From contig JSYX01000137.1 of NCBI GenBank assembly GCA_000787465.1, positions 1 to 51,626 on the forward strand: DNA of 51,626 bases, written 5' to 3'. Position 1 is the first letter of the stretch. Every line of letters begins with the position of its first letter. Shown here piece after piece: positions 1 to 11,144 of the stretch. This DNA comes from Thermomucor indicae-seudaticae (lineage: Eukaryota > Mucoromycota > Mucoromycetes > Mucorales > Lichtheimiaceae). The notes under the pieces were generated by a model. It was not told the DNA's origin and did not search any database. It was given only the letters and a program-made list of their open reading frames with translations. The translations under genes were made by a program, and so were the position numbers.

Positions 1-14
1 GCCCCTACTTTTTC

Positions 15-31
15 CCCCCCCCCCCCCCCCC
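15..31. repeat. poly-C tract (17 C)
   Basis: An uninterrupted run of about 17 cytosines lies upstream of the first gene, in its presumed 5' flank. It is simple-sequence DNA prone to length error in sequencing. No function is claimed. Confidence 0.8.
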
Positions 32-155
32 AAAGGTTCTTTACCTTCTTCGGCCCTTCTCATCCTTCACATTAACAACTCATCCTATACATCTTTTCAA
101 AATTACTTTCAACAAGAGATCCCCGATTGCTGTCAAGAAATCCCGACTTTCGGCG

Positions 156-2018
156 ATGGATGTCTGCGGACCAGAAGACCTTAGTCCGCCAGCGACGCCG
201 CCGAGCTTCTTTGCAACCTCCTCTTCGGCTTCTGCAGCGGCAGCAGCTGCAGTATCGTCCTCCTCCACAACCAAAGCGCTCTCCTTAAAAGCCAGTAGCA
301 GCAGCAGTAGTAGTAATAGTAGGCCTAGCCGACGGCAACGCTATCCGTCCATTGACCCGGCCTTTGGTGACAACCCCGCACAACTTGCTACCATCTTTAA
401 CGATGAGCAGCTGGAAAACATTCGACAATTCAAAGCATCCTTTCAACAGTTCACTCCTCTTCAGAAGCAGTTTTTACTCTATGAAATCATCAATTGCTGT
501 GACAGCTCCGAGCTGACGTACCTGAACAGTCTCATTGCCCCTCGTCTCAAGATTGACTTTTTAAAGGAACTGCCTATAGAAGTTTCCTTGCATATCCTCT
601 CCTTCATTGACGACCCGAAGACACTGGCTAGAGCAGCATGCGTTTCGACATTTTGGAACTCGCTCCTGCGAGATGAGGCGACTTGGAAGTCGCTGTGCAT
701 GAAGCATCAGTATCGGCGGCGCAACTCGAGTATATGCGGCGGAGAATTACTGGACCCGCCAAGCCAGCGCATGAACTTTTCATACCGAGAGTACTTTAAA
801 CGCAAGTACAATATCGCATCGGCGTGGGCACACGGTGGCCGGGTGACGGTCGTGGACGACGGCTTTGGTGAGGAACTGGTGACCTCGCTCCAGTTCGATG
901 AAAAGTATATTGTGGTCGGATGCGACAATCACCGCATCGAGGTCTTTGATACGCAGACGGCTCGAAAAATACGAACGCTCGAGGGGCATGAAGGGGGTGT
1001 CTGGGCGCTGCAGTTCAAAGGCGGAGAGAAGAACGACCCTGGACGTGTGCTTGTTTCTGGTGGATGTGACCGGTAAGCCAAGTTTTTCCTCTGGTTCCTG
1101 GATTTGCCAACCTCACTTCTAATCTCCCTCACTCCTGTGGTTTTAAGTGATGTGCGGGTATGGGATTTGGATACCGGTCGAACACTTCATGTACTACGAG
1201 GACATACTTCCACAGTGCGCTGTCTTAAAATGAAAGATAAGCGCATTACTGTCACCGGCTCACGAGACGCAACAATGCGCGTCTGGGATATCCAGCGTGG
1301 TACCCTTCTTCATGTCCTTGTGGGTCATCAGGCAAGCGTCCGTTGTCTTGATATCCATGGTAACATCATTGCTTCCGGATCGTATGACTCCACTGCCCGC
1401 CTCTGGGATCTGCGTACCGGACGCTGTTTGCACGTTCTGATGGGGCACTACTCGCACATTTACGCCATTGCCTTTGACGGACAGAAAGTCGTGACTGGAT
1501 CGCTTGACTCTAATATCCGTGTGTGGTCGGCTGAAACGGGCCAGTGCCTGGCAACTCTACATGGACACACCTCTCTTGTTGGTCAGCTTCAGCTAAGTGG
1601 CTCCACTCTGGTGAGTGGTGGCTCAGATGGTTGTCTGCGTGTATGGGATCTTCAGCATTACGAGTGTGTGCAACAAATTTCCGCACATGACAACTCCGTC
1701 ACCTGTCTACAGTTTGACGATAGACGCATGGTCAGCGCTGGCAATGACGGGCGTATCAAGTTATGGGATATCAAACAAGGCCGGTTAATACGCGTCTTTA
1801 GTCAACCAGCGAAGACGGTTTGGAAGATACAGTTTAACGATACAAAGGCGGTTGTTTTGATGCAGCGGCGGCGGACCGATAATCCTGAACGCAGCAAAAC
1901 GGTGATGGAAGTTCATGATTTTGACTTTTCTGAGTCTGAAACTGATGCTGGTCAACCATCATCATCCTCTTCATCTTCATCATCAGCAGAAATGATGGAT
2001 ACAGACGACCGTCTATAA
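156..2018 (+). CDS. CDC4: F-box/WD40 protein, Cdc4/Fbw7-like SCF substrate receptor
   Basis: Two exons, 156-1072 and 1148-2018, joined across a 75 nt GT-AG intron (…tgtgaccg/gtaagc … ttttaag/tgatg) give 595 aa. The first 65 residues are Ala/Ser-rich and low complexity. Residues ~80-135 resemble the dimerisation segment before the F-box in Cdc4/Fbw7, the F-box is ~136-181 (LPIEVSLHILSF), and from ~240 onward seven clear WD40 blades plus a closing blade follow (repeated RVWD/RLWD ends). Arginines equivalent to those binding phosphodegrons in Fbw7 seem present (TVRCL, GSRDATMRVWD, SVRCL). From the family, it would recruit phosphorylated cell-cycle regulators to an SCF ubiquitin ligase in the nucleus. 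The C-terminus ends in a Ser run and an acidic tail. The ATG at 156 is the first in frame. Assignment to Cdc4/Pop1/Fbw7 rather than Met30 rests on blade similarity and the D-domain. Confidence 0.9.
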
Positions 2019-3188
2019 TAACTTTTTCATTGTTCTGTTATGTTTCCATGCGCACCATGTAACACGTTCGTTTTCTTTTCTTTTTACCATCTTTGTTATC
2101 ACCTGCATTGTACAATGACTTAGTCTCTCTCTCTCAAATATCCTGTTTGATTCAAAGCATCTAATGAACCCCATCTAAACCAAATAACAATCTGAAATGT
2201 TCGAAAAGTGTTACATGGCGGTGCTGGTAAGCTTAGCAATGACGTAACGTGTGTGTTACATCAAGGTGGTAGGACAAAGCCAGGAAGGCAGGTTCTGTGT
2301 GAAGCAAGCCATGAAAGCGATCAAAACATAAGATTAAGAAATATAGGCTTCTACGGACAGCCCTGCCCGCTGAACGAGAAGAACCTCTGCAGGACTATAT
2401 AAAATTACATGACATAGCACGGAGATTGGCTCTCATGATTAAACACTGCTCACGTTTGGTCACGCTGGGTGCCACAATTAGCAGGGCCATAGAATTGATG
2501 CTACGAAATTGTATCCAATATCAATAAACGTTTGTTACGCGTACCTTGCAATATACTCTGCTAAGCGCTGGCGTAGACTTGTGAAGTGCATACAGAGTTG
2601 ATGAATTGGCGCCACCTGCTTTAACACTGTAGTCCATTAAAGCTATCATCCATACTGCACTGCTGCTAAAACGCTCGCCAAAGCATACAGGCCACACATT
2701 CATGAGACAGTACGCAGTATTAGATAAAACAGATAACTCACGAACACCATGAATATTGTACCAAGGCGTACATAAACATGCAACCGAAAGGCAGACGTAG
2801 CTTGGTTTTATATGTAGCACTGAGACGTAGCGTAAATCAGTGCTATCTACATTTCCATCTCTTAACTCGGCTATGTGAAGAGAAGATCTTCTTTTATTGC
2901 CATCACCCTGGCCTTCCTTGTGTGCGCGATCAGCAGATCCCAATCCTCGATAGCTGCAAGATAATCATACTGCAACTAGACGCATACCATCGTGGAGCAC
3001 CCACGTCATAGTAATAGTTCATTATTCCTTACTGATCAAGCGGGTCTCTTTCTCACTGACCTTTGCAGTTTAGCCTTACCATATCTACAAGACTGATTGA
3101 GCGAGGTTGTCACTAGTCTTAAAATAAGATGACATCGTTTATCAGTGGCACCCCTTAAAGTCTGTCGTCCCCAGATATCGGGAAAAAA
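2019..3188. other. intergenic, no gene seen
   Basis: About 1.2 kb between the F-box gene and the Erv2-like gene. It contains a short CT microsatellite near 2123 and scattered stop codons in all frames. The longest open frame (2521-2943, minus strand) has no family signature or splice context. It presumably holds the 3' end of the first gene and the promoter of the next. Confidence 0.6.
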
Positions 3189-3890
3189 ATGGCCCTTGGA
3201 CGAAAGCTTTCGGCTATGCGTCCTTTAGCCTTTGCTACATTCTTGGCATGTCTGATCCTGGTCATTACCACAGCATGCATGCTGTACAACCGTCACGATT
3301 CCAAAGCATTTACGTCAATTGAGTTATCGAGTCCTGTTGATTCAACAAAACCAAACGCGGACATTTATGGAGGTGTCATTAGTGCTCGATTGGGCAACGC
3401 GACCGTCAAGTAAGCATAAACCACAGCAGACAATCTTCATAGTCTGACGCACCATGAAAAAGAGCCGAGCTTGGCCGCTCGACATGGAAGGTAAAGCGAA
3501 AAGGGAACTGTTTACTCTGGCTTGTTCCCCTGACTTCAGCTTCAGCTCCTGCATACTATGGCAGCTCAATACCCGGAAGAACCTACAGCTGACGAGCGGG
3601 CAGCATTGCATCAATTCATTATGCTTCTTTCACGATTATATCCATGCGGTGAATGGTAAAGGATTCGCTTTCCATATTGACGGAGAGACCCGTTGTTTTA
3701 ACTGGATATGCGTAGTGCTGAACATTTTCAATCGCTGCTGAAGCAATACCCGCCGCAGACTTCGTCCCGTATTGCAGCATCGCAATGGGCATGTGCCATA
3801 CATAACAAAGTGAATGAGCGGCTGGGCAAAGAGATATTCGATTGTGCCAATATTCAAGAGAAGTACCAGTGTGGGTGCGAATTAGATTGA
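3189..3890 (+). CDS. ERV2: Erv2-like FAD-linked sulfhydryl oxidase (ER)
   Basis: Four exons, 3189-3409, 3463-3490 (28 nt), 3546-3655 and 3716-3890, give 177 aa; all phases close. The Erv/ALR fold is clear: AELGRSTWKLLHTM at ~75-88, the redox CGEC at 117-120 (LYPCGEC), the FAD-contacting HNKVN at 149-153, and FDC at 161-163. A hydrophobic segment at ~13-32 is a signal anchor, and the tail ends CGCELD with a CxC pair (172, 174). That is the shuttle-disulfide arrangement of yeast Erv2 rather than mitochondrial Erv1. Family knowledge: it oxidises dithiols to disulfides in the ER with O2 as acceptor, supplying PDI. The spliced protein matches the family end to end, although the longest single open frame here is only 74 codons. 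The antisense relic of a mannosyltransferase starts just past the stop codon. Confidence 0.9.
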
Positions 3891-3896
3891 ACATAA

Positions 3897-4020
3897 AAAG
3901 GATTTCGAATTTTGCCATATCTGATGAAGTAGCATACCGCTCATTATCGTCATCGCTAATCCACGGCATGATGGTTTCTCTTGAAGATAGTATTTGATCA
4001 GGATGTTGTTGCATAAAAAT
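3897..4020 (-). pseudogene. GT15 mannosyltransferase relic (dead exon fragment)
   Basis: Read on the minus strand, about 125 nt encode MQQHPDQIL, ETIMPWI and a final AKFEI. They align nearly codon for codon with the gene at 7170-8911 (MQQHSDQIL, ETIMPWI, PKFEI; around 8260-8380). DNA identity by eye is about 80 percent with one 3 nt length difference. Nothing recognisable of the gene lies on either side: the similarity stops at the 3' end of the Erv2-like gene and fades just past 4020. It is therefore an isolated remnant of a fourth cluster member, closest to the divergent middle gene. The identity figure is an eye estimate. Confidence 0.75.
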
Positions 4021-4324
4021 GACGATAAAAGGAATTGCAGCAAGTCTTACAAAGATCTTGTGGATGAAAAGTGGACAAAGAGAGAAGAGTCAAAGCAGAA
4101 CGAACCGCTCGTGCAAACGCTATTTTCGCGTCTGGTAGGAAAGGTTTAGAGCCGAAAAATGAAAGGGCGCGACGTCGCGAGGTTGAGTCGTGTAAGAGTG
4201 GTCGCCGAGCAATCACATCAGGATTACCAGGCTGTGATGTCGGGGATTCGGATTCATGCAGCAAAAACGGAATGGATAAAAACCATGTCGTATTCTTTTG
4301 CTTTCTTGAAAATTCGAACCAGTA

Positions 4325-5187
4325 ATGGGATTTACTTTCAACCATTCACCTGTTAAACGAATGCATTCACCCTCAGAGTACGATTTGCTAACCTCAGACC
4401 ACGCCCGCAAAAAGTATATTTCTGAGCAATTCGCCAAGGAAATCGCTGCCATGTCTCTCGGCGATAATGGCAGCCGGCCGCATTGTAAGATGTTACTCTC
4501 TTCAAACTTTATCTTGCCTGCGCGTAACGCTGACGCAAGCGTTAGCTAGACAACAACAACATAGCCATCCATATTTTCGCGCATACCCGGTTACTCTGCA
4601 GGAGCCCACGGCTTCAAGTGACTCGGATACAGAGGACGCGCGTCCATTCTCGTCTGATAGCGTGGCGAGTGCTGAGCATCCACGTATAGCAGGGAACAAC
4701 AATGGGCTGCGTATTGATGTTGTCAAAACAACGCTTGTCGGCACCCGCATTCATGATACAATCTTGCCATTGGAGAAGAAGCCAGGCGTGAGTAAACTCT
4801 CTATACCTGACTTTATCTTGCGTCCATTTTCATCAACTTCGTAAGTGGTTACCCTCTGCATGACGCTAAGATGGAATGGTACTTGAACTAGTATGGACTA
4901 TGCAGAACACCAGACACGATCCGCTACCATGATTTGATATGGCGCCCAGCTACTGCTGAAGAAGAACGCGAGGTATCGCAAAAGTAACAGCTGTTGATTA
5001 ATGACGTGGTTGGTCGAGTGACAGTGGATATTGTTTATAGGTGAACCGGGAAATCGATTCGGAAGAGGAGGATGATTCCCTAGACGAATATATACTGGAC
5101 GGCGGTTACAGCATGGAAACAGATCTTGACGAAGTCAACGATAAACCTATTGTATGGAGTCCCGATAATGCAATGGATATCGACTGA
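4325..5187 (+). CDS. unknown protein with acidic C-terminus
   Basis: Four exons, 4325-4484, 4546-4840, 4906-4972 and 5041-5187, give 222 aa with consistent phases and good GT-AG signals. I do not recognise the family. Visible features are a basic N-terminal third (HARKKYISEQFAKEIAAM), a Ser/Asp-rich patch (ASSDSDTEDARPFSSDSV) that looks like a casein-kinase-type phosphorylation region, a compact middle (STPDTIRYHDLIWRPA), and a strongly acidic tail (REIDSEEEDDSLDEYILDG) ending in DNAMDID. The composition suggests a soluble nuclear or cytoplasmic adaptor; that is inference. The start is the ATG opening the exon frame; in-frame stops lie upstream. The neighbours (Erv2-like, Ktr cluster) give no functional hint. 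Confidence 0.65.
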
Positions 5188-5446
5188 TTTATTTAAAGTA
5201 AGCATAGTAATCTAATGAGAACTTTGACCTTTTATCATTCATATATCACCATCTATATCCAAAACATACGAATAAATTTCATACAGTTAGACGTGTGTTC
5301 AAAACAATGATAGACGAGCAATTATACGCAAGTTCTTGTAAATCGGATAGTGTTGCCCTCTTAAGACTACCATGCCCAACTGGTTAGGCCTGGTCTGAAG
5401 GATTGGAAGCCATTTTTGCTAAAAATTCTTTATTACGTATGTCTTG

Positions 5447-6955
5447 TTAGCTTGCGAAAAGCTCACCAATCGTCATCTGTTTCGTTGAAGACGAGTCTCT
5501 GAGAGCCTCCATATACGTCGTAAGACAACTCATCTGGTCGGTGTAATCTAAATCAAAGCATTGGGATACCCACTGGCAGACATCGCTGACCTTCACCTCC
5601 AACTTACCTAATGTGTTTGCGGGATCACAATAACACCGTGGGCCTAGCTCGGGAGATTCGGGACAATGCTGATAGATTGAATGCTTGTACCCAATATCAT
5701 GAAAGTAATGGACTTGGTCTTTTCGTAGATACAATGCTGCAAATATGGAGTGGACGGGTGCGTCACCCCATCTTTCATAGAAGAATCCACCTAGCGAGTC
5801 CAGAAAGTCGAAAAAGTCGCGGTAGGCTTGCGTTTGCCATAAATCCAGACGTGCAATCTCGAAATTAGTCCAGAAATGGCACTGATTATACTCCTTGCCG
5901 TCTTCATCCGTCACGAAACGGTACAAGCTATCTCGAGCAAGGTTTGTGAAGTAGTTCTTCCCAGCTTCCCTTGTATATTGCATAAATGCCCGTACAGCGG
6001 TCCACAAGCTGGGAATGGTACCGATGTTTTCCACAAATGAAATTGTGAATCCTATACCAAAGCAACTCTGAGCAAGAGAAGATACCTGTGTGCGGGGCCT
6101 GAGAAACATTTTTACCGTATTGCTTATTGTTCTGCTTCATGTAAAAGAAAGGGTCATAATCGAGCTCACAGAAATATCGCACATCGGGTTCTACACGCCA
6201 ATAGTACTCCCATCCTAGCTCCAGCACCAGTGGGTGACGCCAAAAGAAACCGCTATGCGATGGATCAGTTCTCCTCGATTCTGGAACCAGAAATGGCCAA
6301 GTTCTCCCCTGTATACCTTTGGAATCGACACATATGACGGTAACTTTCGCTAGATCCATACGGTAAATTCTCCATCTGCTTTCGAGCTTCTGCAGCGATT
6401 GTCTGATTGATCCAGTCGGGATATGACCACATGGATTCGTCAACGTAACCATAGTAGGTTTTAGCGCGCGTCGCCTTGGTCGTCTGCAGTTTGAATTCTT
6501 CGGTAAAAGGCTCGTTGTTGAGAAACAGCCACGGGTATCCAAACTTATGATTGAATCGATCCTCTGCGTCTTTGTAAGAAGAAACTGGCCGTCTAAACCA
6601 TTCAATGAATCATCTTACCGACGTCACGCATAGATTGTAGCATGCCATAGAGCTCAGAATTTCGAACCAGAACAAGAAACCCAGCATTGACGCGTTCAGT
6701 GCTATTACCAGGTGGCGGTAAATGGACGGTTAGCTGATCCGGGTTGTCGCGTGGACCAGTGGTGTAGTATTCTGGCTGAGCAGTTAACTGGATGTCGATG
6801 GAAGCTCGGTGTGAGTGCAAGTGCGATTTCCAAGATAAATGATGTTTGCGTGCGAGGTATACTAGAGCGTATCCTATGTACACGGAAACGGCGGATAGAA
6901 ACAAAAAGTTGCGCCATCGCCGGCTTATGGTGATCATCGCGAAAGGTATTATCAA
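5447..6955 (-). CDS. GT15 alpha-1,2-mannosyltransferase (Ktr/Kre2 family), copy A
   Basis: Five exons on the minus strand (6955-6619, 6563-6317, 6252-6116, 6051-5608, 5547-5447) give 421 aa. It is a type II Golgi protein: a short basic N-terminus, one membrane anchor at ~14-32, a short stem, then the GT15 catalytic domain. Family signatures are complete: DRFNHKFGYPW, SYPDWINQT, ESYRHMCRFQSGFFWRHP, YYWRVEPDVRYFCELDYDPF, YGFTISF, YNQCHFWTNFEIA, FYERWGDAPVHS and VHYFHDIGYKH. Role from the family: Mn-dependent transfer of mannose from GDP-mannose to O- or N-glycans of secreted proteins. The last 60 nt intron (5607-5548) has no stop and keeps frame, so a retained-intron form 20 residues longer is possible. 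It is head-to-head with copy B across 214 nt. Confidence 0.92.
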
Positions 6956-7169
6956 GACGCGGAAGGAAGAAACGGGAAGGGCTATCTTATGAATGCAGGG
7001 CTTTTGCTACATAGTGAGGTATGTTCCCCCTTGCATCATGTTTCATTAAGGCCGTTTAATTTCTGACCGAATGCATGCATCTATTACCACAGTGGTCTTT
7101 ATTTGCCATGTCATCCCCGGTAACCCCTTCCTTTCCACTTCTTCTTTGTATTGTATAGAATTATTCCGC
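6956..7169. promoter_or_regulatory. shared 214 bp bidirectional promoter of mannosyltransferase copies A and B
   Basis: The start codons of the divergent genes are only 214 bp apart, assuming copy B starts at 7170 (an in-frame ATG at 7071 would make it shorter). Both promoters must lie here or overlap the genes. I see no unambiguous TATA box. Co-regulation of the pair is inference. Confidence 0.5.
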
Positions 7170-8911
7170 ATGATATTACCACTAAGTGCTAAAAGGAAAC
7201 GGGATGATGTCCCTGGAAGCTATTCGCCTAGACAGCTCCTTGAACCGTTCCGACGAATATCAGGACGTCGGCTCGTTCGTTATCTGATCCGCCTTGCCGT
7301 TCTTAGTACATGCGTTGCGCTCGTGGTTACATGCGGTCGCCGATTGATTTGGTCCACTTACAACAACACAATGAGTCCGGCAGATATGCAATCCTTTTGC
7401 AACGAGCTCCTCCTGCACGACATTGCGACTGATAAAACTGTCGATGTAACTTTCCAGCAAATCAACAACCCGTTCCTTCAACGCTATCGACTGAGGCATG
7501 CCGAGAACCGGTCCGAGGCAAAACTGGAGCATCAGATGGCCGAGCACCTGGCACCAGACTATACACCAGATGACACAGTGATCGATGACACAGTCTGGAA
7601 GCATCTACCAGTCAAAGGAGCGTTTTACATGGTTATTGGAAACGAAGATCTACAAGGCGTCCGAGCTAGCATCCGAAGTGTTGAAGACCGCTTCAACCAT
7701 CAGTACGGATATCCTTGGATTCTATTGAGTAGTCAATATTTCACTCCACAATTCCGAAAGTACATTGCCAGATTGACAAAGGCGCCGCTTTACTTTGGAA
7801 AGATTGATCTTGAAGCTTGGCATTACCCCAATTGGATCGTTCCCGAACGAGCAGAGCTGGCTATGCAATACCTCGCGGGAAGTAATGTCTATCAAGGAGG
7901 AAGCCTTTCTTTTCGACAAACTGCACGGTTCGTTATCTTATTATTTCTTTGAGGCTGAGGCTCATGGTAAGATCTATAGGTACCATGCAGGTTTCTTTTT
8001 CCACCATCCGCTTATGCAGAAGGTTGAGTATAGTTGGCGAATCGATCCCGGTTCTGATTACCACTGCGACATGAGCTTTGACCCTTTCCGCTACATGAAG
8101 GAACACAAGAAGACGATAGGTATATTTCAAATGACCCGAGTTCTTTTCTTTTGGATCCAGGCCTAAAAACTGGGAGTTTTACCCTGCATATAAGGCTTTG
8201 CGGTCTCCTTGGCAGAAGAACCCGATGCGATCAAGAACCTCTGGCCAGTCACTCGTCACTTTATGCAGCAGCATTCTGATCAAATACTACCTTCAAGCGA
8301 AACCATCATGCCCTGGATTATTGACTATAATGAGCAGTATAATACTTGTCAGCTATGGCCAAAATTCGAAATCATCGACTTGTCCTTTTTACGTTCGATC
8401 GAGTACCATACTTATTTCTCCTTTCTGGATAAGGCAGGCGGCTTCTTTTATGAAAGGTAGATAGATAGACTTATTGTGTCTTGCTACGGATATCATGGAA
8501 TTTTGAACGCTGTTGCTTCCTAGATGGAACGAAGGCGCCGTACGAACTTTAGCTGCAGCCATGTTTTTGCGTCGCGATCAGATCCAGTTTTTCAACCAGA
8601 TTGGATATACGTATGGTGAAATCAGCCATTGCCCTATAAGTTTCAGGTACTCGGAACAATGCAGCTGCGATATTGATATGAATTTCGGTATATATATCAC
8701 CGGGACATGGAATTAAGCTGCGGATTGCACTCATTCCTTTTTCGTCTTTGCAGATTTCCATGCGGATAGTTGCACTGTCAGTTTGTTGCAATACACTGAC
8801 GAAGACGCCATACTAGAAATGACCAGATTTGCAAGAGAGTATATCCTTGGGTCGTCGGCTCTAAAAGCCTTGGCCAATGGGATGGCAGCTGCAGAAAACG
8901 GACACCACTGA
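7170..8911 (+). CDS. GT15-family protein, divergent copy B (possible pseudoenzyme)
   Basis: Five exons (7170-7927, 7980-8119, 8195-8456, 8524-8687, 8754-8911) give 493 aa. A membrane anchor lies at ~45-65 after a basic cytosolic end, followed by a stem and a full-length GT15 domain: VEDRFNHQYGYPW, HYPNWIVPER, ARYHAGFFFHHP, WRIDPGSDYHC, MSFDPF. Several family-invariant positions differ from copies A and C: WRVEP is WRIDP, YNLCHFWSNFEI is YNTCQLWPKFEI, ERWGDAPVHS is ERWNEGAVRT, and FHDIGYKH is FNQIGYTY. The reading frame and all splice sites are intact, so it is not a pseudogene in the usual sense. It may have lost or changed activity. The start at 7170 is preferred because it precedes the basic anchor flank; 7071 is an upstream in-frame ATG. 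Confidence 0.88.
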
Positions 8912-9139
8912 TACCGCATTTTAATTTAAACGTAAAAGGGTTATCACAGTATAATAACAACGTTTTTCTCTGTACTGCTTGTACAAAATTCCTAATTACG
9001 TCTACATTCTTATTAGCAGGAATGGGGGATTATTAAGAAAAGCAAGCTGGTCCTTTCTTTCAACTAGGAACGCTTTCTCTCTCTCCCTCATTATCTATTT
9101 TGGTTTATCTTCCTACTACTTACCACATACGGACAAACA

Positions 9140-10819
9140 ATGTATCGTCCAGCTAGACAGTGTTTGTCGCGCTGTACATTTCGTCTGTTTCTATTCGTTA
9201 TTATAATATCATGTATTACTTGGGTCTTCCTTTCACATAGCGGAGATGTTGATTACCGGTTATCGTGCAGCTCGTCCAAGGAATGCTATGATACTTTCAT
9301 GGACACGGCCCGAAATGCTTTTAAACCTCTGTCTACCACTCAGCAGGAGCCCCACAACAACGACAACAACAGAATAATACATCCTGTCAATTTCCTAGAA
9401 AAGCATCTCTCATCGTTGTCGTCTTCTTCTTCTTCCTCTGATGCGCTCCGATTAACTGTCGCCAAAGGAAGCAACAACGACGACGGCTCGATGATGTCTG
9501 CACGAACGCCCGAAGACGAAGAATATGCCAGACTCACCAACTCAAGCCAGGAACGCGTCAAAGCTGCCTTTGTGGTACTGGCACGCAACAAGGAAGTCTA
9601 CAGTCTCCGATCCTCTATGCGGTACCTGGAGGATCGGTTCAATCACAAATTCAATTACCCGTGGATCTTTTTGAACGAGCAACCCTTTTCGGACGAGTTT
9701 ATTAGGCTCACGCGACAAATGACGAACGCCGAAACGTATTATGGGTTGGTACCAGAGGAGCATTGGAGTTATCCGGATTGGATCAATCAGACGCGCGCCC
9801 AGGTATGCCGTGAAGAAATGGAACGTCAAGGTATCGTTTATGGTGGAAGCGAGAGCTATCGGCACATGTGTCGATATCAGTCTGGATTCTTTATGTGGCA
9901 TCCGCTCCTGGATGGTCTGGATTACTATTGGTAATATAGAGAAAACGAAAAGCGAAGATGAACACCACGTGTTTACTCTTTCTTTCCACCCGTTGCATCA
10001 TCAACAGGCGCGTGGAGCCCGGTGTCAAGTTTTCTTGTGATATCGATTTTGATCCATTTCGTCTAATGCAAGAGCGTGATATCAAGTACGGTAAGAAGGA
10101 ACTCGTTGTTTTTCAGATATATGAAAGGAAATTTTACTATGGATGGGCAGGCTTTACCATCGCTCTCGAGGAATACTTGGCAACTGTACCGACTTTATGG
10201 TACCACACGATTGAGTTTGCGAAAACACATCCGCAATACATTTATCCGCCAGATCGGCCGGATAGCCTTGTTCGCATGGTTACAAATGACGAAGGGGAAT
10301 CTTACAACCTTTGTCACTTCTGGAGCAACTTTGAAATTGCGTCCGTATCTTTCATGCGCTCTGAAGGTTATCAAGCCTACTTTAAATATTTGGATCAAGC
10401 AGGGGGGTTCTTTTATGAAAGGTATTATATATTGCTCTTGATAACTTCCTTTTTCAACTCAAAAGTCTACTTACAACCGGAAACACAGATGGGGAGACGC
10501 GCCTGTTCATTCCATTGCAGCGGCGCTCATGCTCAGTGCCAACGAGGTTCATTGGTTCTATGATATTGGATACAGACACGACTTTTTTGAGCACTGCCCA
10601 ACGGAACCCGACTGGTTTGTGCACTCGAAATGCTATTGCGAACCAGCGACTTCTTTTGGTAAAGTACCTTCAACATGTCCTTACTTAGCGTTCTACTGTA
10701 CTAAGTATTTCATTTTGCATGAAGACTATACCGAAGGCAGCTGTATTCGACGCTTCCTGGAGGTTACCAATCGCACTGCAACAAGCTATTTAGTAACCAG
10801 AATGGATGAAGACCTATAG
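9140..10819 (+). CDS. GT15 alpha-1,2-mannosyltransferase (Ktr/Kre2 family), copy C
   Basis: Five exons (9140-9930, 10008-10090, 10151-10421, 10489-10658, 10725-10819) give 469 aa. Anchor at ~15-32, then a ~90-residue Ser/Asn-rich stem with an eight-Ser run, then the catalytic domain. All signatures match active family members: LEDRFNHKFNYPW, SYPDWINQT, ESYRHMCRYQSGFF, YYWRVEPGVKFSCDIDFDPF, YGFTIAL, YNLCHFWSNFEIA, FYERWGDAPVHS and VHWFYDIGYRH, ending in the usual Cys-rich tail (CYCEPATSFDYTEGSC). Expected role: Golgi mannose transfer from GDP-mannose during glycan elongation. It lies 228 bp downstream of copy B in tandem. Three intron positions are shared with copy B (YG/F, YE/RW, near the end), and others differ. 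Confidence 0.93.
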
Positions 10820-11144
10820 TCCAATGAACTCTCGATGTCCTAAGCAGAATGGCTCAAAGAAAACGGTCCATATACGTCTTGTAGAAAAGTGTGGAAATGT
10901 ACTTAATACAACCGATCTGTTCATTGCTCTTTCGCGTCAAGCAATGAATGATCGCATTTCTGGCATTCGCTGGCAGTTTGTTTTAATATCGACTCTAAAT
11001 CCGAAGGTGGCCTCTGATGGCACACCATGCTTCGCGATCAACGTGGCTAAGTGCTGGATCCTGGTAACTATGGCGGGGATCAAAAATTTGGGCCCTCCAA
11101 AAGGCTTCCGAAAAATCCAATAGTGCAGGACGTTTCTTTTCAAG
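10820..11144. other. intergenic, no gene seen
   Basis: 325 bp between copy C and eIF2A. An open frame covering most of it (10806-11123) overlaps the end of copy C and has no recognisable content. It presumably carries the 3' UTR and the eIF2A promoter. Confidence 0.5.

Noticed and set aside
2521..2943. 140-codon minus-strand open frame
   Set aside because: No domain, no upstream start context, no splice-linked exons; composition like random intergenic reading.
4071..4325. Overlapping plus and minus open frames just left of the unknown gene
   Set aside because: They overlap each other, show no family match, and end where the well-supported exon structure begins; treated as 5' flank.
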